A DNA stretch of 64,000 bases from Janibacter corallicola NBRC 107790 (lineage in GTDB: Bacteria > Actinomycetota > Actinomycetes > Actinomycetales > Dermatophilaceae), in assembly GCF_001570965.1 (NCBI RefSeq), contig NZ_BCSR01000008.1, positions 1 to 64,000 of the forward strand. The letters run 5' to 3'. The translations under genes and the position numbers were made by a program. How positions within the stretch are numbered: the stretch's first letter is position 1; each line of letters opens with the position of its first letter. Under the pieces are notes generated by a model. The model was not told where the DNA came from. It searched no databases and saw only the letters and a list, made by a program, of their open reading frames with translations. Shown piece by piece: positions 17,151 to 25,374 of this stretch.

Positions 17151-18121
17151 AAGAGCGCCACCTTCGCCACCGGCGGGAAGATCTCGTCCAGCGCGGCCTC
17201 GTCCTCGACGGTGGGCACCCAGTCGGCCGCTGCGGCGTTCTGCGCCACCTGCTCGGGCCGCGTCGCCCCGGCGATGACGCTGGAGACGGCCGGGCGGCTC
17301 GCCAGCCAGGAGAAGGCGACCTGCAGCTCGGTCAGCCCCCGCTCGCGGGCGAAGTCCCCGAACGCCTCCAGCTGACCGAGGTCGGCGTCGCGCAGCATCT
17401 GCTGGCGGGAGTGGGTCAGGCGGCTGCCCTCGGGGGCGACCCCGTCGGAGTACTTGCCGGTGAGCAGCCCGTTGGCCAGTGGGAAGTACGGCAGCACGCC
17501 CAGGCCGTAGGCCTGCGCGGCCGGGATCACCTCGAGCTCGGCACGGCGGTCCAGCAGGTTGTAGTGGCTCTGGCTGGAGACGAAGCGCGCCCCACCACGG
17601 GCCCGGGCGACGTGCTCGGCGTCGGCGATCTGCCAGCCGGCGCGGTTGGAGTGCCCGATGTAGCGGACCTTGCCCTCGCGCACGAGGTCGTCGAGCGCGT
17701 CGAGGGTCTCCTCGATCGGCGTCGCCGGGTCCGGCGTGTGGAACTGGTAGAGGTCGATGTGGTCGGTGCCCAGCCGGCGCAGCGAGGCCTCGACGGCGGC
17801 CATGATGTAGCGCCGCGACCCCCGGGCTCCGAAGTCCGGCCCGTTGGCACCCTTCATGTCCATGCCGAACTTCGTGGCGAGGACGATCTCGTCGCGGCGG
17901 GAGCCGAGGGCCTCCCCGAGCAACCGCTCGGACAGGCCGGGCTCGACGCCGTAGGTGTCGGCGACGTCGAAGAGGGTGATGCCGGCGTCGAGGGCCGCGC
18001 CGACGACGGCGTCGACTCCCTCCCGGGTCTCGGTGGCCGTCCCGGCTCGACCGAGGTTGTTGCAGCCGAGACCGACGACGGAGACGGCGAGACCGGAGTG
18101 ACCGAGGCGAGCTGTCTGCAT
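17147..18121 (-). CDS. Aldo/keto reductase
   Basis: A 324-aa NADPH-dependent TIM-barrel oxidoreductase. The catalytic tetrad is recognisable: Asp and Tyr in DVADTYGVEPGLSERLLG (~50), Lys in VLATKFGMD (~82) and His in LYQFHTPDP (~125). The C-terminal SVIAGATRPEQVAQN is the NADP-binding segment. Substrate not predictable. Its stop overlaps the holA TTG start by 4 bases, so holA translation may be coupled to it. Confidence 0.92.
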   Translation of the reverse strand: MQTARLGHSGLAVSVVGLGCNNLGRAGTATETREGVDAVVGAALDAGITLFDVADTYGVEPGLSERLLGEALGSRRDEIVLATKFGMDMKGANGPDFGARGSRRYIMAAVEASLRRLGTDHIDLYQFHTPDPATPIEETLDALDDLVREGKVRYIGHSNRAGWQIADAEHVARARGGARFVSSQSHYNLLDRRAELEVIPAAQAYGLGVLPYFPLANGLLTGKYSDGVAPEGSRLTHSRQQMLRDADLGQLEAFGDFARERGLTELQVAFSWLASRPAVSSVIAGATRPEQVAQNAAAADWVPTVEDEAALDEIFPPVAKVALF

Positions 18122-18130
18122 GGCGACAGG

Positions 18131-20356
18131 CTAGTCGTGGGTGGTGACGGCCAGCCCGAGTGTCTTCGCGCGGGCGGTCACCGCGGCGGCCTCCCGGTCC
18201 AGGGACTGCGCGAGCTCCTCCACGGGCAGCCCGAGCTCGACGCCGTCGCGCAGCTCGTCATCGTCCTGGGCGGACCAGCCCTCGCCCTGCACGACCGCCG
18301 TGCGCACGCCCGCCGGCCCCGGCGGGGCCGAGGGTGCCCCGGTCATGCTCCGCTTGACCGGCTCGGCCACCGGCAACGGCTCGGGGGCGATCTGGTCCAG
18401 CCGGCGCAGCGCACCCAGGACGAGGTCGCGGTCGGTCGTCGGCCAGAAGGGCGGCAGCGAGCGCTGCAGGAAGCCGGCGTAGCGCGCCTTGATCATCCGG
18501 TGGTCGAGGAAGGCGACCACCCCGCGGTCGTCACCGCGCCGGATGAGCCGCCCCGCGCCCTGGGCCAGGCGCAGCGCCGCGTGTGTCGCCGAGACCGCCA
18601 TGAAGCCGTTGCCGCCGCGCCGGGCGATCTCCTGGGTGCGCGCGGAGGAGAGCGGGTCGTCCGGCCGGGGGAAGGGGATGCGGTCGATGAGCACGAGCTG
18701 GCAGGCGCTTCCGGGCACGTCGACCCCCTGCCACAGCGTGAGCGTGCCGAAGAGGATCGTGCGCGGGTCCCCGGCGAACTGCCGCACGAGCGTGCCGATC
18801 GTCTCCTCGCCCTGGCAGAGCACCGTGAAGTCCTCGCCGAGCCGCTCGCGCATCGCCTCACTCGCCTCCCGCGCGGCCCGCATGGAGGAGAAGAGCCCGA
18901 GCGCACGGCCACCGGCGGCCCGCACGAGCGCCTCGATCTCCTCGAGGGTCTCGCCGGCGAGGCCGTCCCGGCCCGGGGCCGGCAGGTGCTCGGCGACGTA
19001 GGCGATGGCCTGCTGGCCGTAGTCGAAGGGGGACCCCACATCCAGTCCCCGCCACTCGGGCGCACCCGGGCCGCGCAGCCCCAGGGTCCCCGCGACGGAG
19101 TCGAAGGAGCCGCCCAGCTCGAGGGTCGCCGAGGTCAGCAAGACCGTGCGGTCCCGCACCGTGTCGTCATCGTCGGTGGCCCCCGTGCCGAAGATGCGCT
19201 CGCGCACCCGCATCGCCACGCTCATCGGCGCGACCCGCAGCAGCGGCCCGCGCCGGGGGGCCTTCGCGACCCAGGTGACGTCGAGCTCGCGCTCCTCGAG
19301 CATCCGTGCGGCGGTGTCGAAGAGCTCCTCGACGGCGACCTGGGCCACCTGCCGTGATCCGTCGACGGGCTCCCCCTTCGGCGGCTTGAGCTCGGTGAGC
19401 AGGCCGCGGGTGGTGTCCCGGAGCCGCTCGAGGACGGCGGCGAGTGCCTCCGGGATGCCGGCGGTCAGGCGTCCCTCGGGGGCTCCCTCGAGGACCGCCT
19501 CGAGGTCGGCGGCGACGTCGTCGACGTCATCGGTGGTCTCGACCATCCGCCGGGCGCGCTTGCCGGCGGCCCGGATCCCCCCGGGCGAGAGCTCGTCGGT
19601 GACCGTCGAGGTCACCCGGTCGACGAGCTCGTGGGCCTCGTCGATGACGAGCACGTCGTGCTCGGGCAGCATCGGGCGCCCCTCGAAGGCGTCGATCGCC
19701 ATGAAGGAGTGGTTGGTCACGACGACGTCGACGTCCTGGGCCGCCTCCCGCGAGCGCTCCACGAAGCACTCGGCCACCATCGGGCACCGCGAGCCGAGGC
19801 ACTCCTGCGCCGAGACCGAGACCTGGCGCCAGGCCTTCTCCGAGACACCGGGCACGAGCTCGTCCCGGTCCCCCGACTCGGTCTCCTCGGCCCACTCCCG
19901 CAGCCGCAGGACCTCCTGGCCGATCCGGCCGGCCGCGGCGTCGACCTCGCCGACGTCCATGAGGCCCTCGTCCTCGTCGGGGAAGCCGCCCTCGAGCTTG
20001 TGCCGGCACAGGTAGTTGCGCCGGCCCTTGACGATCGCGTAGGTCGGGCGACGCTCCAGCCGGTCGGTCAGCGCATCCGCCAGGCGCGGCATGTCGGAGT
20101 CGACGATCTGCGCCTGCAGGGCCAGGGTCGCGGTGGCGACCACCGCGGGGGTGCCGGTGCGCTGCGCGTGCTCCACGGCCGGGACGAGATAGGCCAGGGA
20201 CTTGCCGGTACCGGTGCCGGCCTGGACGAGGAGGTGCTCCTCGGTCTCGATGGCGTCCGCGACGGCGCGGGTCATCTCGACCTGTCCGGGACGCTCCGTG
20301 CCACCCACTCCGGTGACGGCGGCTGCCAGCAGGGACTCCACGGACTTCGGCACCAC
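18131..20356 (-). CDS. dinG: DinG/XPD-family ATP-dependent DNA helicase
   Basis: A 741-aa superfamily 2 iron-sulfur helicase. Walker A AGTGTGKSLAYLVP lies near residue 43. The iron-sulfur cysteines are at about C117 (YLCRHKLEGG) and in CLGSRCPMVAECF (~185-197). DEAH is in VIDEAHELV near 235, and the motif VI-like AQGAGRLIRRGDD near 630. Such enzymes unwind R-loops, D-loops and forked DNA. The last ~50 residues (WSAQDDDELRDGVELGLPVEELAQSLDREA onward) form an extra SANT/Myb-like helical domain absent from E. coli DinG. No SOS box is seen upstream. Confidence 0.92.
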   Translation of the reverse strand: MVPKSVESLLAAAVTGVGGTERPGQVEMTRAVADAIETEEHLLVQAGTGTGKSLAYLVPAVEHAQRTGTPAVVATATLALQAQIVDSDMPRLADALTDRLERRPTYAIVKGRRNYLCRHKLEGGFPDEDEGLMDVGEVDAAAGRIGQEVLRLREWAEETESGDRDELVPGVSEKAWRQVSVSAQECLGSRCPMVAECFVERSREAAQDVDVVVTNHSFMAIDAFEGRPMLPEHDVLVIDEAHELVDRVTSTVTDELSPGGIRAAGKRARRMVETTDDVDDVAADLEAVLEGAPEGRLTAGIPEALAAVLERLRDTTRGLLTELKPPKGEPVDGSRQVAQVAVEELFDTAARMLEERELDVTWVAKAPRRGPLLRVAPMSVAMRVRERIFGTGATDDDDTVRDRTVLLTSATLELGGSFDSVAGTLGLRGPGAPEWRGLDVGSPFDYGQQAIAYVAEHLPAPGRDGLAGETLEEIEALVRAAGGRALGLFSSMRAAREASEAMRERLGEDFTVLCQGEETIGTLVRQFAGDPRTILFGTLTLWQGVDVPGSACQLVLIDRIPFPRPDDPLSSARTQEIARRGGNGFMAVSATHAALRLAQGAGRLIRRGDDRGVVAFLDHRMIKARYAGFLQRSLPPFWPTTDRDLVLGALRRLDQIAPEPLPVAEPVKRSMTGAPSAPPGPAGVRTAVVQGEGWSAQDDDELRDGVELGLPVEELAQSLDREAAAVTARAKTLGLAVTTHD

Positions 20357-20407
20357 CCCACCCTATGACGACCTGCGGCCGTCGTCGGCAGGTCCTGCGC
20401 GGCCTGT

Positions 20408-20435
20408 GGACGGAATCCGTCCGGCGCCGGACGGA
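20408..20435. promoter_or_regulatory. Three-half-site palindromic cluster between dinG and the PadR cassette
   Basis: GGACGGA (20408-20414), one A, TCCGTCC (20416-20422), GGCGCC (20423-20428), GGACGGA (20429-20435). Half-sites 1-2 form a perfect 15-nt palindrome and half-sites 2-3 a perfect 20-nt palindrome. It lies ~50 bp upstream of the dinG ATG and just upstream of the predicted -35 box of the divergent operon. This suits a regulator that could control either side; the protein is unknown. Confidence 0.5.
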
Positions 20436-20445
20436 ACCACCGCGC

Positions 20446-20498
20446 TTGCCCCTCCGACGTGACTCGCCTACGGTAGTCAACCACTGGTACACAACCTT
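20446..20498 (+). promoter_or_regulatory. Predicted promoter and operator of the membrane protein-PadR-MMPL cassette
   Basis: TTGCCC (20446-20451), 17 nt, TACGGT (20469-20474) fits an actinobacterial housekeeping promoter. Directly downstream, overlapping the expected start of transcription, CAACC occurs twice (20479-20483 and 20492-20496), the second as CAACCTT. The same half-site AAGGTTG recurs before the MMPL gene (about 21326-21350), in an inverted repeat AGGTTG-N10-CAACCT. This suggests binding sites for the cassette's PadR repressor. Confidence 0.5.
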
Positions 20499-20522
20499 CA
20501 GTGATCATCGGAAGGACCCACC

Positions 20523-20975
20523 ATGACCACGGCACCCGAGACGCGCCTCGCGGACGCGAACACCGCACTGCAGCGTTACGCCCTGACCATCATCGGCGCC
20601 AGCATCGTGGTGCAGCTCGCTCTGGTCGTCACCGGCAGCCGGATCGGATGGCTCGCCGCCGGCCTCACCGCCGTCATCGCCGTGGGCTACGCCGCCTTCC
20701 TCATCCGCGACCATGGCGCGCTGGGACGGGTCCGCTACGGACTGCTCGCTGCACACGTCATCACCTTTGCGTCGGTCGTCGGGGGATTCCTGCTCCACTT
20801 CTTCGTGCTCGCCGTCCTGGGGGACCCCGCCGTGCGAGCCGACACGGCCGAGGACTTCGTCCTCGATCCCGGCTGGTTCGGCGTGGTCCTGGGTATGCCG
20901 ACTTTCTGGTCACTCGGGCTGCTGGTGCACGCCCTGGGAGCGATCCTCGGCCGTGGGTTCGAGGCCTCCCGGTGA
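20523..20975 (+). CDS. Small four-helix membrane protein of unknown function
   Basis: A 150-aa protein with about four hydrophobic segments (~20-40, 45-62, 75-105, 118-142). The sequence does not match a family I can name. The ATG at 20523 is preceded by GGAAGGACC. Its TGA overlaps the GTG of the PadR-like gene (GTGA), so the two are translationally coupled. A small membrane protein coupled to a PadR repressor and followed by an MMPL exporter and a two-component system suggests envelope sensing or an accessory role in transport; that is inference. Confidence 0.75.
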   Translation: MTTAPETRLADANTALQRYALTIIGASIVVQLALVVTGSRIGWLAAGLTAVIAVGYAAFLIRDHGALGRVRYGLLAAHVITFASVVGGFLLHFFVLAVLGDPAVRADTAEDFVLDPGWFGVVLGMPTFWSLGLLVHALGAILGRGFEASR

Positions 20976-21334
20976 CCTCCGAGTCCGAGGAGTGGCTCGA
21001 GGAGCTCGTCACCGGGTGGGTCGAGGTCCACAAGAAGTCCATGACCACCCTCGTCCTGCTGCGGATCGTGTCCGACCGGGCACCGGCGCCCGCCGCGGAC
21101 ATCGGGGCCGAGTTCGCCCACCGCACCGGGTGGGCCATCTCCGAGCGGGGTCTCTACCGCACGCTCAAGCGGCTCGCCGGAAGCGACCTGATGACGGTGG
21201 ATTCCGTGCCGGTCGAACGGACCGGGCGCCCGCGCAAGGACTTCACCCTGACCGACCTGGGACGTCGCTATCTCGCACGCCTCGAGGAGATCGCGGACTC
21301 GATCGACCACAGTCCCCGTCCATCGAAAGGTTGA
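20972..21334 (+). CDS. PadR-like winged-helix transcriptional regulator
   Basis: A 120-aa regulator: an N-terminal helix (SEEWLEELVTGWVEVHKKSM), then the winged HTH TTLVLLRIVSDRAPAPAADI.. ISERGLYRTLKRLAGSDLM, and a wing RTGRPRKDFTLTDLGRRYLARL, which is the PadR signature. PadR proteins are ligand-relieved repressors, often of transporters. The GTG at 20972 overlaps the preceding TGA. Candidate operators (AAGGTTG half-sites) lie in the promoter at 20475-20498 and after this gene. The MMPL gene begins 51 bp downstream. Confidence 0.85.
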   Translation: MTSESEEWLEELVTGWVEVHKKSMTTLVLLRIVSDRAPAPAADIGAEFAHRTGWAISERGLYRTLKRLAGSDLMTVDSVPVERTGRPRKDFTLTDLGRRYLARLEEIADSIDHSPRPSKG

Positions 21335-21385
21335 CCCGGGAACCAACCTCCTGCGCGATGTGCCGACACCCCCTCCGGCGATGGG

Positions 21386-23476
21386 ATGGATGGCATGACA
21401 GCGACCCTGCGCCCATCCCCTCCCGGCTCGTCCCACCGGGCCGCCCGCCGGGGCCTCGCCGAGCGTCTCACCAGCCGCCGCGGAGCCCCCTTCGTCCTCG
21501 TCCTCGCCGTCCTCGTCGTCGGCCTCGCCAGCTCTCTGTTCGGGTCGACCGAGGCGCCCCCGCGGGGCGCCGACTTCCCGGACACGGCCGAGTCCGCCGT
21601 GGTCGCCGACCAGCTGGAGTCCTTCCCCGGCAGCGACACCGCGCCGGTCCTCCTCGTGGCGACCAACGACGACGGCTCGCAGCTGACGAAGGGGGACCTG
21701 GCCGACCTCGACGAGATGGCCACCCACCTCGACCCGGCCACCGATGACCCCTCCCCCGCCCGGACGTCCGACGACGGCCGGGCCGCGGTCATCAACGTCC
21801 CGGTCCCCACCGACCTGGACTCCGACGCGAACGTGGAGATGATCCAGGACCTGCGGGCGAAGGTCGCCGAGCACGCCCCGGAGGGCATGACCGTGCAGGT
21901 CACCGGCGGTCCGGCCTTCGGGGCCGACATCGCCTCCTCCTTCGAGGGGGCGAACTTCACCCTGCTCGCCGTGACCATCGGCGTCGTCGCGCTGCTCCTG
22001 CTGCTGACCTACCGCTCCCCCGCGCTGTGGCTGGTGCCGCTGGCCGTCGTCGGCGTGGCCGACCAGATGGCCGGCACCGTCACCACCGCCGTCGGCGACG
22101 CGAGCGGCCTGCCCTTCGACGCCGGGATCGTCTCCGTGCTCGTCTTCGGCGCCGGCACGAACTACGCGTTGCTGCTCATCTCCCGCTACCGCGAGGAGCT
22201 CCACGACCACGAGGAGCACCGCACAGCGCTGGGCGCCGCGTGGCGGGCCACGGCCCCGGCCATCGTCGCGAGCAACGCCACCGTCGTGCTCGCCCTGGCC
22301 ACCCTGCTGCTCGCTGCCGTCCCGGGCACCCGGGGGCTGGGCCTCGCCTCCGCGGTCGGACTGGTCTTCGCCCTGCTGGCGGTGCTCCTCGTGCTGCCCG
22401 CCGCCCTGGCCCTCGTCGGCCGGAAGGTCTTCCGGCCCTTCGTCCCGCGCCGCGGCGACACGCTGGATCACGAGGGAGCCTGGGCCAAGGTCGCCCGTCG
22501 GGTCGTCGCCCGTCCCGGCCGGCACCTCGTCGGGGGCCTCGTGGTCCTCGCGGTCCTCGCCTCGGGCCTGACCGGTGCACGGGTCGGCCTGAGCCAGGTG
22601 GACTCCTTCCGCGGCGGCTCCGAGTCCGGACAGGGGCTCGTCGTCCTCGGTGAGCACTTCCCGGCGGGGGCCGCCGCTCCCTTCGCCGTGACCACCGACG
22701 CCACCCACACCGAGGAGACCGTCGAGGCCCTGGAGGGTGTCGAGGGCGTCACCGGCGTCGTCCCGTCCGGCACGAACGGCGCGGGGCTGGCCAAGGTGAC
22801 CGTCATCGGCCAGCCCTCCCCCGGCACCCCGGCCAGCCTCGACCTCGCCGAGGACCTGCGCTCGGCCGCCCACGGCGTCGCGGGTGGGGACGCGAAGGTC
22901 GGCGGCGGCTCCGCCGAGCTGCTCGACGCCCGCGCAGCGGCCGAGAGCGACCTGGGGACGGTCGTCCCGCTGGTGCTGCTGGTCAGCCTCGCCGTCCTCG
23001 TGGTCCTGCTCCGCGCGGTCGTCGGCCCGCTGGTGCTGCTCGCCCTCAACGCCGCCAGTGCCCCGGCCGCCCTCGGGCTCGGCGCGTGGCTCGACGAGCA
23101 CCTGCTCGGGCACCCCGCGCTGGCCGTGCAGGTCCCGCTGATCGCCTTCCTCTTCCTCGTCGCGCTGGGGATCGACTACACGATCTTCCTCATGCACCGG
23201 GCGAGGGCCGAGGCGGCCGGTCACGGCACCCGGGACGGGGTCGCCCGGGCGGTGGCCCGCACCGGAGCGGTGATCACCAGTGCCGGCGTCGTGCTGGCCG
23301 CGGTCTTCGCGGCGCTCGGGGTGCTCCCCCTGGTCGTCCTCGGCCAGCTCGGGCTGATCGTCGGCCTCGGCGTCCTGCTGGACACCCTGCTGGTGCGCAC
23401 CGTCGTCGTGCCCGCGGCGACCGCCCTCATCGGCGACCGGTTCTGGTGGCCCGGCCGGGTAGCGTCGCGCGGGTGA
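21386..23476 (+). CDS. MMPL/RND family transporter with TM4 Asp replaced by Asn
   Basis: A 696-aa MMPL transporter with the two-fold 1+5, 1+5 transmembrane plan: TM1 at ~37-55, an extracytoplasmic domain to ~190, then TM2-6; TM7 at ~380, a second domain, then TM8-12. Family members use a proton relay of Asp-Tyr pairs in TM4 and TM10. TM10 keeps it (LGIDYTIFLMHR), but TM4 reads FGAGTNYALLLISRYREE, with Asn (codon AAC, 22160-22162) for Asp. ATG 21386 and 21395 are both possible. Its TGA overlaps the kinase GTG. Cargo unknown: lipid, peptide or drug export. Confidence 0.92.
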   Translation: MDGMTATLRPSPPGSSHRAARRGLAERLTSRRGAPFVLVLAVLVVGLASSLFGSTEAPPRGADFPDTAESAVVADQLESFPGSDTAPVLLVATNDDGSQLTKGDLADLDEMATHLDPATDDPSPARTSDDGRAAVINVPVPTDLDSDANVEMIQDLRAKVAEHAPEGMTVQVTGGPAFGADIASSFEGANFTLLAVTIGVVALLLLLTYRSPALWLVPLAVVGVADQMAGTVTTAVGDASGLPFDAGIVSVLVFGAGTNYALLLISRYREELHDHEEHRTALGAAWRATAPAIVASNATVVLALATLLLAAVPGTRGLGLASAVGLVFALLAVLLVLPAALALVGRKVFRPFVPRRGDTLDHEGAWAKVARRVVARPGRHLVGGLVVLAVLASGLTGARVGLSQVDSFRGGSESGQGLVVLGEHFPAGAAAPFAVTTDATHTEETVEALEGVEGVTGVVPSGTNGAGLAKVTVIGQPSPGTPASLDLAEDLRSAAHGVAGGDAKVGGGSAELLDARAAAESDLGTVVPLVLLVSLAVLVVLLRAVVGPLVLLALNAASAPAALGLGAWLDEHLLGHPALAVQVPLIAFLFLVALGIDYTIFLMHRARAEAAGHGTRDGVARAVARTGAVITSAGVVLAAVFAALGVLPLVVLGQLGLIVGLGVLLDTLLVRTVVVPAATALIGDRFWWPGRVASRG

Positions 23477-24759
23477 GCAGGACACCCTCGGCCCCAGGTC
23501 CAGCCGCCGGTCACCCGCGGCTGGCCGGACCGGTCGGCGTCCCGGGCGAGGACGCGGTGGGCGGCGGGACCACCCGGTGGTTGCGGCTGGGTCAGCACGC
23601 CCTGCTCGCCGTGCTCGCGGTGGTCTGCCTCACGCGGGCGGTCGAGGCCGGCGCGCACCCGGCCGCCGAGCTGGCGGGGCTGGCCGTCTTCGTCGGCTGG
23701 TACCTCGTGGGGATCCCGCTGGCCCGGCGTGGCCTGAGCGGCGCGACGTGGTTCATCGTCCTCGCCCTCGTGTGGGGCGGGTTGGTGCTCGTCTCGCCGG
23801 AGAACGTCTGGCTGGCCTTCCCGCTCTGGTTGCTCGCCGGGCACCTGCTGAGGCTCGTCCCCGGCGTGGCCATTTCGCTGGTCGTGCTGGGCGTGGTCGT
23901 CGCCGAACCGGTGCGCCAGACGGGAGCCACCTCCTTCGCCGCGATCATCGGACCGCTCATCGGGATGGTCGTCGCCCTGGGCATCTCCCGCGCGCAGATG
24001 GCGCTGGTGCGCGACGGCATCGAGCGCCAGCGCCTCATCGCCTCCCTCTACGCCGCCCAGGAGGAGACCGCGGCCCTGACCGACGAGCTGGCCCGGGTGC
24101 AGCGTGCGGAGGGAGCCACCAGTGAGCGCACCCGCCTCTCCCGGGACATCCACGACGGCATCGCCCAGGGCTTCTCGTCGATCCTGCTGCTGGCCCGTGC
24201 CGCGCTCGCCGAGGAGGACCCGGAGCGGGCGCGGGAGATCCTCCGGCACCTCGAGTCCGGCGCGGTCGACGGGCTCGAGGAGTCCCGTCGGGTGGTCGGT
24301 GCGCTGGCCCCCGCCGACCTGGACGAAGGGAGCCTGACCGGCGCCCTGCGCCGCGTCACCGACCGCTTCACCGAGGAGTCATCGGTCTCGGCCCGGCTGC
24401 GGGTCGGGCGCGAGGTACCGCAGCTCCCGACGACGGTCGAGGTGGCCCTGCTGCGCTGCGTGCAGGGCGCCCTGGCCAACGTGCGCACCCACGCGCGGGC
24501 CGACACGGTGCTCGTCGGGGTCGAGCGCTCCGGCGAGGTGCTCCGGGTCGACGTCGTCGACGACGGGCAGGGTTTCGACACCGAGGCCTGGGCCAGCCAC
24601 TCGCCGGACGATGCGGGCGAAGGGGGTTACGGCCTGCGCGCCACCCGCGCCCGACTGCGCGAGATCGGTGGCGGCCTGTCCGTGGAGTCCTCACCGGGTG
24701 GGGGCACCGCCGTCTCCGCGTGGGTCCCGGTGCCCCGCACCAGCGAGGAGGAGTCATGA
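23473..24759 (+). CDS. DesK/NarX-type sensor histidine kinase (HisKA_3)
   Basis: A 428-aa membrane kinase. About six hydrophobic segments occupy ~40-180 with no large periplasmic domain, so it probably senses within the membrane. A coiled-coil linker (~185-220) leads to the HisKA_3 phosphoacceptor motif RDIHDGIAQGFSSILLL near 228. The HATPase_c domain has a weak N-box (CVQGALANVRTHA), the DDGQGF G1 box and GGYGLRATRARL. GTG at 23473 overlaps the MMPL stop (GTGA), and the ATG of the response regulator overlaps its own stop (ATGA). Confidence 0.92.
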   Translation: MSRTPSAPGPAAGHPRLAGPVGVPGEDAVGGGTTRWLRLGQHALLAVLAVVCLTRAVEAGAHPAAELAGLAVFVGWYLVGIPLARRGLSGATWFIVLALVWGGLVLVSPENVWLAFPLWLLAGHLLRLVPGVAISLVVLGVVVAEPVRQTGATSFAAIIGPLIGMVVALGISRAQMALVRDGIERQRLIASLYAAQEETAALTDELARVQRAEGATSERTRLSRDIHDGIAQGFSSILLLARAALAEEDPERAREILRHLESGAVDGLEESRRVVGALAPADLDEGSLTGALRRVTDRFTEESSVSARLRVGREVPQLPTTVEVALLRCVQGALANVRTHARADTVLVGVERSGEVLRVDVVDDGQGFDTEAWASHSPDDAGEGGYGLRATRARLREIGGGLSVESSPGGGTAVSAWVPVPRTSEEES

Positions 24760-25367
24760 GCGTGCGCGTCGTGGTCGTCGAGGACCACCCGGTGACCCGG
24801 CTGGGCATCGTGGCCCTGCTCCGGCAGGACGACCGGCTCGACGTCGTGGGTGAGGCCAGCACGGGCGAGGAGGCGCTGGAGGTCATCGCCCGGGAGCGCC
24901 CCGAGGTCGTCCTCACCGACCTGCGCCTCGGGGACGGGATGGACGGGGTCGGGGTGACCTCCTCCCTTCGCTCCGGCCCGGGGGCACCTGCGGTATTGGT
25001 GCTGACCACGTACGACACCGACCGCGACATCGTCCGTGCGGTCGAGGCCGGCGCGGCCGGCTACCTGCTCAAGGACACCGCGCCCGAGGAGGTCGTCGCG
25101 GCGGTGACCCGGGCGGCCGCCGGCGAGACCGTCCTCGCCCGACGAGTGGTCGCGCGGATGGGCCGGCGACGGGTGGAGCTCTCCGCGAGGGAGGTCGAGA
25201 TCCTCGGCGCGGTCGCCCGGGGCCTGGCGAACCGGGAGATCGCGGGGGAGCTCTTCATCTCCGAGGCGACCGTGAAGACCCACCTCGTCCACGCCTTCAC
25301 CAAGCTGGACGTGGACAGCCGCACCGCGGCGGTCGCGCGGGCCCGCGAGGAGGGACTGCTCCCCTGA
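24756..25367 (+). CDS. NarL/FixJ-type response regulator
   Basis: A 203-aa regulator. The receiver domain is at ~1-118, with the acidic pair ED in VVVEDHPV, the phospho-Asp in VVLTDLRLGDG (~residue 54) and Lys in YLLKDTAPEE (~104). The LuxR-type HTH lies at ~140-200 (LSAREVEILGAVARGLANREIAGELFISEATVKTHL). ATG at 24756 overlaps the kinase TGA. It is the cognate partner of the DesK-type kinase, and it may control the MMPL cassette along with the PadR protein. It converges on the OmpR-type system with a 7-bp gap. Confidence 0.94.
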   Translation: MSVRVVVVEDHPVTRLGIVALLRQDDRLDVVGEASTGEEALEVIARERPEVVLTDLRLGDGMDGVGVTSSLRSGPGAPAVLVLTTYDTDRDIVRAVEAGAAGYLLKDTAPEEVVAAVTRAAAGETVLARRVVARMGRRRVELSAREVEILGAVARGLANREIAGELFISEATVKTHLVHAFTKLDVDSRTAAVARAREEGLLP

Positions 25368-25374
25368 TGCCGGC

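Noticed and set aside
20356-20522. SOS control of dinG
   Set aside because: No GAAC-N4-GTTC type box is present upstream, although E. coli dinG is SOS-regulated.
20735-23485. Very long minus-strand open frame opposite the MMPL gene
   Set aside because: Shadow frame: no motif, no ribosome-binding site, and it opposes a clear MMPL/PadR cassette.
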